A stretch of DNA of 7,155 nt, taken from assembly GCA_023252015.1 (NCBI GenBank), contig JAHEXS010000056.1, positions 1 through 7,155 on the forward strand, written 5' to 3'. The notes below the pieces were generated by a model that was given only the letters and a program-made list of their open reading frames with translations, was not told the origin of the DNA and did not search any database. Made by a program: the position numbers and the translations under genes. The stretch comes from Candidatus Nitrosotenuis sp. GTDB lineage: Archaea > Thermoproteota > Nitrososphaeria > Nitrososphaerales > Nitrosopumilaceae. The stretch's first letter is position 1. Every line of letters starts with the position of its first letter. Shown piece by piece: positions 5,416 through 7,155 of the stretch.

Positions 5416-5729
5416 GATCTGCCTAGTGCCTTTTGTATGTCCTTTAGCCAGCCGCCGTTACTAAAGACGCCAAACTTGTAGTCTTTTTCACCTTGCTCTG
5501 TTTTTACTCTAATGCAGACCTTTTTTATGAACAATCCTTCCTTCCATGCTTTTACTATATTTTCATGTGAAGCATCCAAAATGGTTTCATCAATTCTTTT
5601 TGTAAAGTCGGCAATTCTTCCGCGGGTCTTGTCAAAGGCGATTCTCTTTGTGGTAAGCGTGAGTATTCCTGCACCTAGCGAGTCCTCATTGCAGTCCTCT
5701 TGTTTTAGTTTTTTTTCTGATTCGTCCAT
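5409..5729 (-). CDS. Small PH/GRAM-like domain protein, function unknown
   Basis: A 106-residue protein with an acidic, polar N-terminus (1-18) followed by one compact domain. The pattern GILTLTTKRIAFDKT (21-35), a central variable part, IVKAWKEGLFIKKVCIRVKT (58-77) and the C-terminal YKFGVFSNGGWLKDIQKAL (84-102) resembles bacterial/archaeal PH or GRAM-like beta barrels. Those open with 'G.L.lT..Ri.F' and close with a helix bearing a conserved Trp (here W94). This fold call rests on pattern only. No signal peptide or membrane segment is present. ATG 5729 is the only credible start, since an in-frame TAG lies six codons upstream (5745-5747). A TATA-like box sits about 28 bases before it. It converges on and overlaps kae1 and diverges from bud32. 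Confidence 0.7.
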   Translation of the reverse strand: MDESEKKLKQEDCNEDSLGAGILTLTTKRIAFDKTRGRIADFTKRIDETILDASHENIVKAWKEGLFIKKVCIRVKTEQGEKDYKFGVFSNGGWLKDIQKALGRSQ

Positions 5730-5742
5730 GACTAGCTTAGTC
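5730..5742. repeat. Short palindrome at the start of the PH-like gene
   Basis: GACTAGCTTAGTC has 5-bp arms (GACTA/TAGTC) around GCT and abuts the ATG of the minus-strand PH-like gene. In a leaderless transcript it would fall in the core promoter between TATA box and start. It may be an operator or chance. Confidence 0.3.
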
Positions 5743-5743
5743 C

Positions 5744-5771
5744 GCTAGGTCTGGTTATAATTTTACCTAGC
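5744..5771. promoter_or_regulatory. 7-bp inverted repeat enclosing the PH-like gene TATA box
   Basis: GCTAGGT (5744-5750) and ACCTAGC (5765-5771) form a perfect dyad whose 14-base spacer holds the minus-strand TATA box. A bound dimer would block TBP, so autoregulation or repression of the PH-like gene is possible. The bud32 promoter begins about 12 bases further on. Confidence 0.35.
5753..5763 (-). promoter_or_regulatory. TATA box of the PH-like gene
   Basis: Minus-strand AAAATTATAAC is centred about 28 bases before ATG 5729. Spacing and composition fit an archaeal TATA box for a leaderless mRNA. Confidence 0.5.
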
Positions 5772-5782
5772 TATCTGTTAAC

Positions 5783-5792
5783 CTAATATTTT
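5783..5792 (+). promoter_or_regulatory. TATA box of the bud32-ITPase unit
   Basis: CTAATATTTT lies about 22-31 bases before the TTG at 5813, giving a leaderless or near-leaderless transcript. No Shine-Dalgarno motif occurs before the TTG, which agrees. Confidence 0.45.
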
Positions 5793-5812
5793 GCCAATAA
5801 ATCATAATTGCA

Positions 5813-6433
5813 TTGAAATTGCTCAAAAAAGGCGCAGAAGGCGATATTTTTCTCACAAAACATGAAAACGTTTTGGCAATTCTAAAGACAAGAAAAAAAA
5901 AGCAGTACCGAAACCAAGTACTGGACGACAAGATACGAACCAGCCGTACAATTCGGGAATCAACCATAATGTCAGAGGTAAAGGGATTTGGAGTCAAAAC
6001 CCCGCTGATATACCAAGTCAATCCCAATGATTGTACCATACTAATGCAGCAAATCAAGGGAAATGTTGTGCGCGACCTTTCAGGAAAGAAGCTCATTCTC
6101 GCATGCATGGAAATTGGAAAAATTACAGGAACATTGCACAAAAACGGAATAATGCACGGGGATCTCACAACATCAAATTTCATTTTGAGCAATGGAAAAA
6201 TTTACACAATTGATTTTGGACTGTCACAGAGAACCACACGAATCGAGGATCATGCAGTAGATTTGAGACTCTTCAAGGAAATACTAAACAGCGCACATGT
6301 GAATATGATGAAAAGTCTCTGGTCAAGCTTTTTGAAAGGATATAGAACTGCAGTCGGGCCCGAGAGGTATGGCCAGATATTGAATCATGTTTCAGTAATT
6401 GAGGGACGTGGAAGATATGCGCAAGTCGTTTGA
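5813..6433 (+). CDS. bud32: KEOPS-associated atypical protein kinase/ATPase Bud32
   Basis: A 206-residue RIO-like minimal kinase. In KEOPS it binds Kae1 and its ATPase activity supports t6A synthesis. Visible features are the glycine-loop equivalent KKGAEGDIF (5-13), the beta-3 lysine K25 in AILKTR, the family block with YR, LD, IR and RT-RE at 32-49, catalytic HGDLTTSN (115-122; D117, N122) and IDFG (133-136; D134). No extended activation segment follows DFG. The C-terminus has the Bud32-type basic RGRYAQ ending. Start: no in-frame ATG lies ahead of the conserved region. TTG 5813 gives the usual 'MKLLKKGAEG' opening, and an in-frame TAA lies at 5798-5800. TTG 5819 would remove two residues. 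The gene is unfused and separated from kae1 only by the reversed PH-like gene. Its end overlaps the ITPase start by 17 bases. Confidence 0.93.
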   Translation: MKLLKKGAEGDIFLTKHENVLAILKTRKKKQYRNQVLDDKIRTSRTIRESTIMSEVKGFGVKTPLIYQVNPNDCTILMQQIKGNVVRDLSGKKLILACMEIGKITGTLHKNGIMHGDLTTSNFILSNGKIYTIDFGLSQRTTRIEDHAVDLRLFKEILNSAHVNMMKSLWSSFLKGYRTAVGPERYGQILNHVSVIEGRGRYAQVV

Positions 6434-6974
6434 TCTGTACTTTGCATCATCGAACAAAAACAAGTATTCTGAGGCCAAGGAAATCCTATCAAAATTCAAG
6501 CTGAACTTGGGCTTTTTTGAATTTGCGCCAGTGGAGATCCAATCCAATTCAATTTTGGAAATTGCTACAAAAAAATCACTCGACGCATATTGGTCATGCA
6601 AAAAACCAGTAATAGTAGAAGACGACGGATTATTCATACCTGCACTTGGAGGGTTTCCAGGCCCGTATTCCTCGTATGTTTTTAAGACAATTGGAAATGC
6701 AGGAATTCTGAATCTGGTAAAGTCAAAAAGAAATGCCGAGTTTCATTCCGTAATAGCATACTGTGATGGAAAAAAGCCGGTCCTATTCCAGGGAGTAATC
6801 AAGGGAGTAATATCAAAAAAGCAAAAGGGAAATGACTGGGGGTACGACCCTATTTTCATTCCAAAAGGAAAGACGAAGACCTACGCAGAACTAGACGACA
6901 AAAACACCCTCTCCCATCGGTACATAACGCTTGGAAAATTTGCTAGATGGTACAAGAAATCAATAAACAACTGA
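6417..6974 (+). CDS. rdgB: XTP/dITP (non-canonical purine NTP) pyrophosphatase, RdgB/HAM1 family
   Basis: Hydrolyses ITP, dITP and XTP to monophosphates, removing deaminated purines from the nucleotide pool. The 185-residue length is normal. Motifs: SSNKNKYSEA (11-20) for substrate phosphates, VEDDGLFIPALGGFPGPYSS (67-86) with the catalytic/metal acid near D69 (most homologues read EDSGL), GYDPIF (142-147) for base recognition, and the LSHR end motif at 165-168. ATG 6417 is chosen because the conserved beta strand (LYFASSNKNK) begins eight residues later. In-frame TTG 6399 and GTG 6408 would extend the protein by six or three residues. A GAGG at 6401-6404 lies 12 bases before the ATG, so a GTG start remains possible. 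Translation is probably coupled to bud32. The 3' end faces an unrelated minus-strand gene. Confidence 0.93.
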   Translation: MRKSFDLYFASSNKNKYSEAKEILSKFKLNLGFFEFAPVEIQSNSILEIATKKSLDAYWSCKKPVIVEDDGLFIPALGGFPGPYSSYVFKTIGNAGILNLVKSKRNAEFHSVIAYCDGKKPVLFQGVIKGVISKKQKGNDWGYDPIFIPKGKTKTYAELDDKNTLSHRYITLGKFARWYKKSINN

Positions 6975-7005
6975 TTCTTACAAATTCCACTATATTCTTG
7001 TAACG

Positions 7006-7155
7006 TCAACTCTTGTTTTGTTTACTGAGACTCTGATTGATTCTCTTTTTTGCTATCTCAAAGGCAAGTTTGCTAATTGATTTTGCTTGAGCTGAGTCTG
7101 AATTCAGCTGGTACATTATGGCCTTGCCGACTGTTCTTGTTTTTTTGAGCACTTC
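7006..7155 (-). CDS. Unrecognised protein, C-terminal 49 residues only
   Basis: A minus-strand frame is open from the right edge to TGA at 7006-7008, encoding 49 residues from EVLKKTRTVGKAIMYQLNSD to the end SKQNKS. It is lysine-rich, helical in appearance (AKSISKLAFEIAKKRINQSL) and has no cysteine. I cannot assign a family. It does not resemble the C-terminus of ribosomal protein S15 or Pcc1, which I considered because such genes can neighbour KEOPS/HAM1 genes in archaea. Convergent with the ITPase gene, leaving a 31-base gap. It is supported by the frame being open to the edge, the lack of a competing frame, and sensible composition. Confidence 0.6.
   Translation of the reverse strand, partial: EVLKKTRTVGKAIMYQLNSDSAQAKSISKLAFEIAKKRINQSLSKQNKS

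Noticed and set aside
5893..5901. Run of nine A in bud32 as a programmed slippage site
   Set aside because: It encodes a normal basic stretch of the kinase, the frame is continuous, and similar A8 runs occur in kae1; no alternative product is apparent.
5767..6192. 141-codon minus-strand frame opposite bud32
   Set aside because: It is antisense to the Bud32 catalytic motifs and has no family resemblance.
7006..7155. Ribosomal protein S15 or Pcc1 as the right-edge gene
   Set aside because: Considered because such genes can neighbour KEOPS/HAM1 genes in archaea, but the visible C-terminus matches neither.

Overview
The window looks like a chromosomal core-genome segment of an archaeon, most likely an ammonia-oxidising Thaumarchaeon (Nitrososphaerota) of the Nitrosopumilus/Nitrosarchaeum/Nitrosotenuis type. 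The signs are TgtA, a Fap7-type kinase, separate Kae1 and Bud32, an archaeal YchF GTPase with an NKAD motif, A/T-rich TATA boxes about 26-30 bases before start codons (leaderless mRNAs), several TTG starts, and moderate G+C (about 40% by eye). The genus is inference only. No mobile element, CRISPR array, rRNA or tRNA gene was found.

Layout, left to right. A beta-CASP metallo-beta-lactamase RNase leaves the left edge on the minus strand (1-306). Divergent from it is a 72-residue tryptophan-rich protein of unknown function (414-632), followed by a hairpin/T-tract terminator. A dicluster ferredoxin follows (773-1075); its promoter carries two perfect 9-bp dyads and a repeated GATCAAAT half-site. 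Facing it, on the minus strand, is a two-gene unit: an AK6/Fap7-like kinase (3172-2618), then the archaeosine tRNA-guanine transglycosylase tgtA (2613-1105). Diverging from these on the plus strand is a second two-gene unit, YchF-like GTPase (3243-4433) then Kae1 (4435-5415). A small PH/GRAM-like protein (5729-5409, minus) overlaps Kae1 tail to tail. It diverges from Bud32 (5813-6433), which overlaps an ITP/XTP pyrophosphatase (6417-6974). The C-terminal end of an unrecognised minus-strand gene (7155-7006) closes the window.

The shared theme is translation and RNA. Kae1 and Bud32 are two KEOPS subunits that make t6A37 in tRNA, TgtA installs preQ0 at G15 of tRNA, Fap7 family members act in small-subunit maturation, YchF GTPases associate with ribosomes, and the beta-CASP protein is an RNA-processing nuclease. 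The ITPase is nucleotide-pool housekeeping.

I see no convincing undescribed multi-gene system. The points most worth checking are the dyad-rich ferredoxin promoter, the Asp-for-Cys substitution in the ferredoxin, the His in the P-loop of the AK6-like kinase, a TgtA that appears to end before the PUA domain, and the PH-like gene placed between Kae1 and Bud32.
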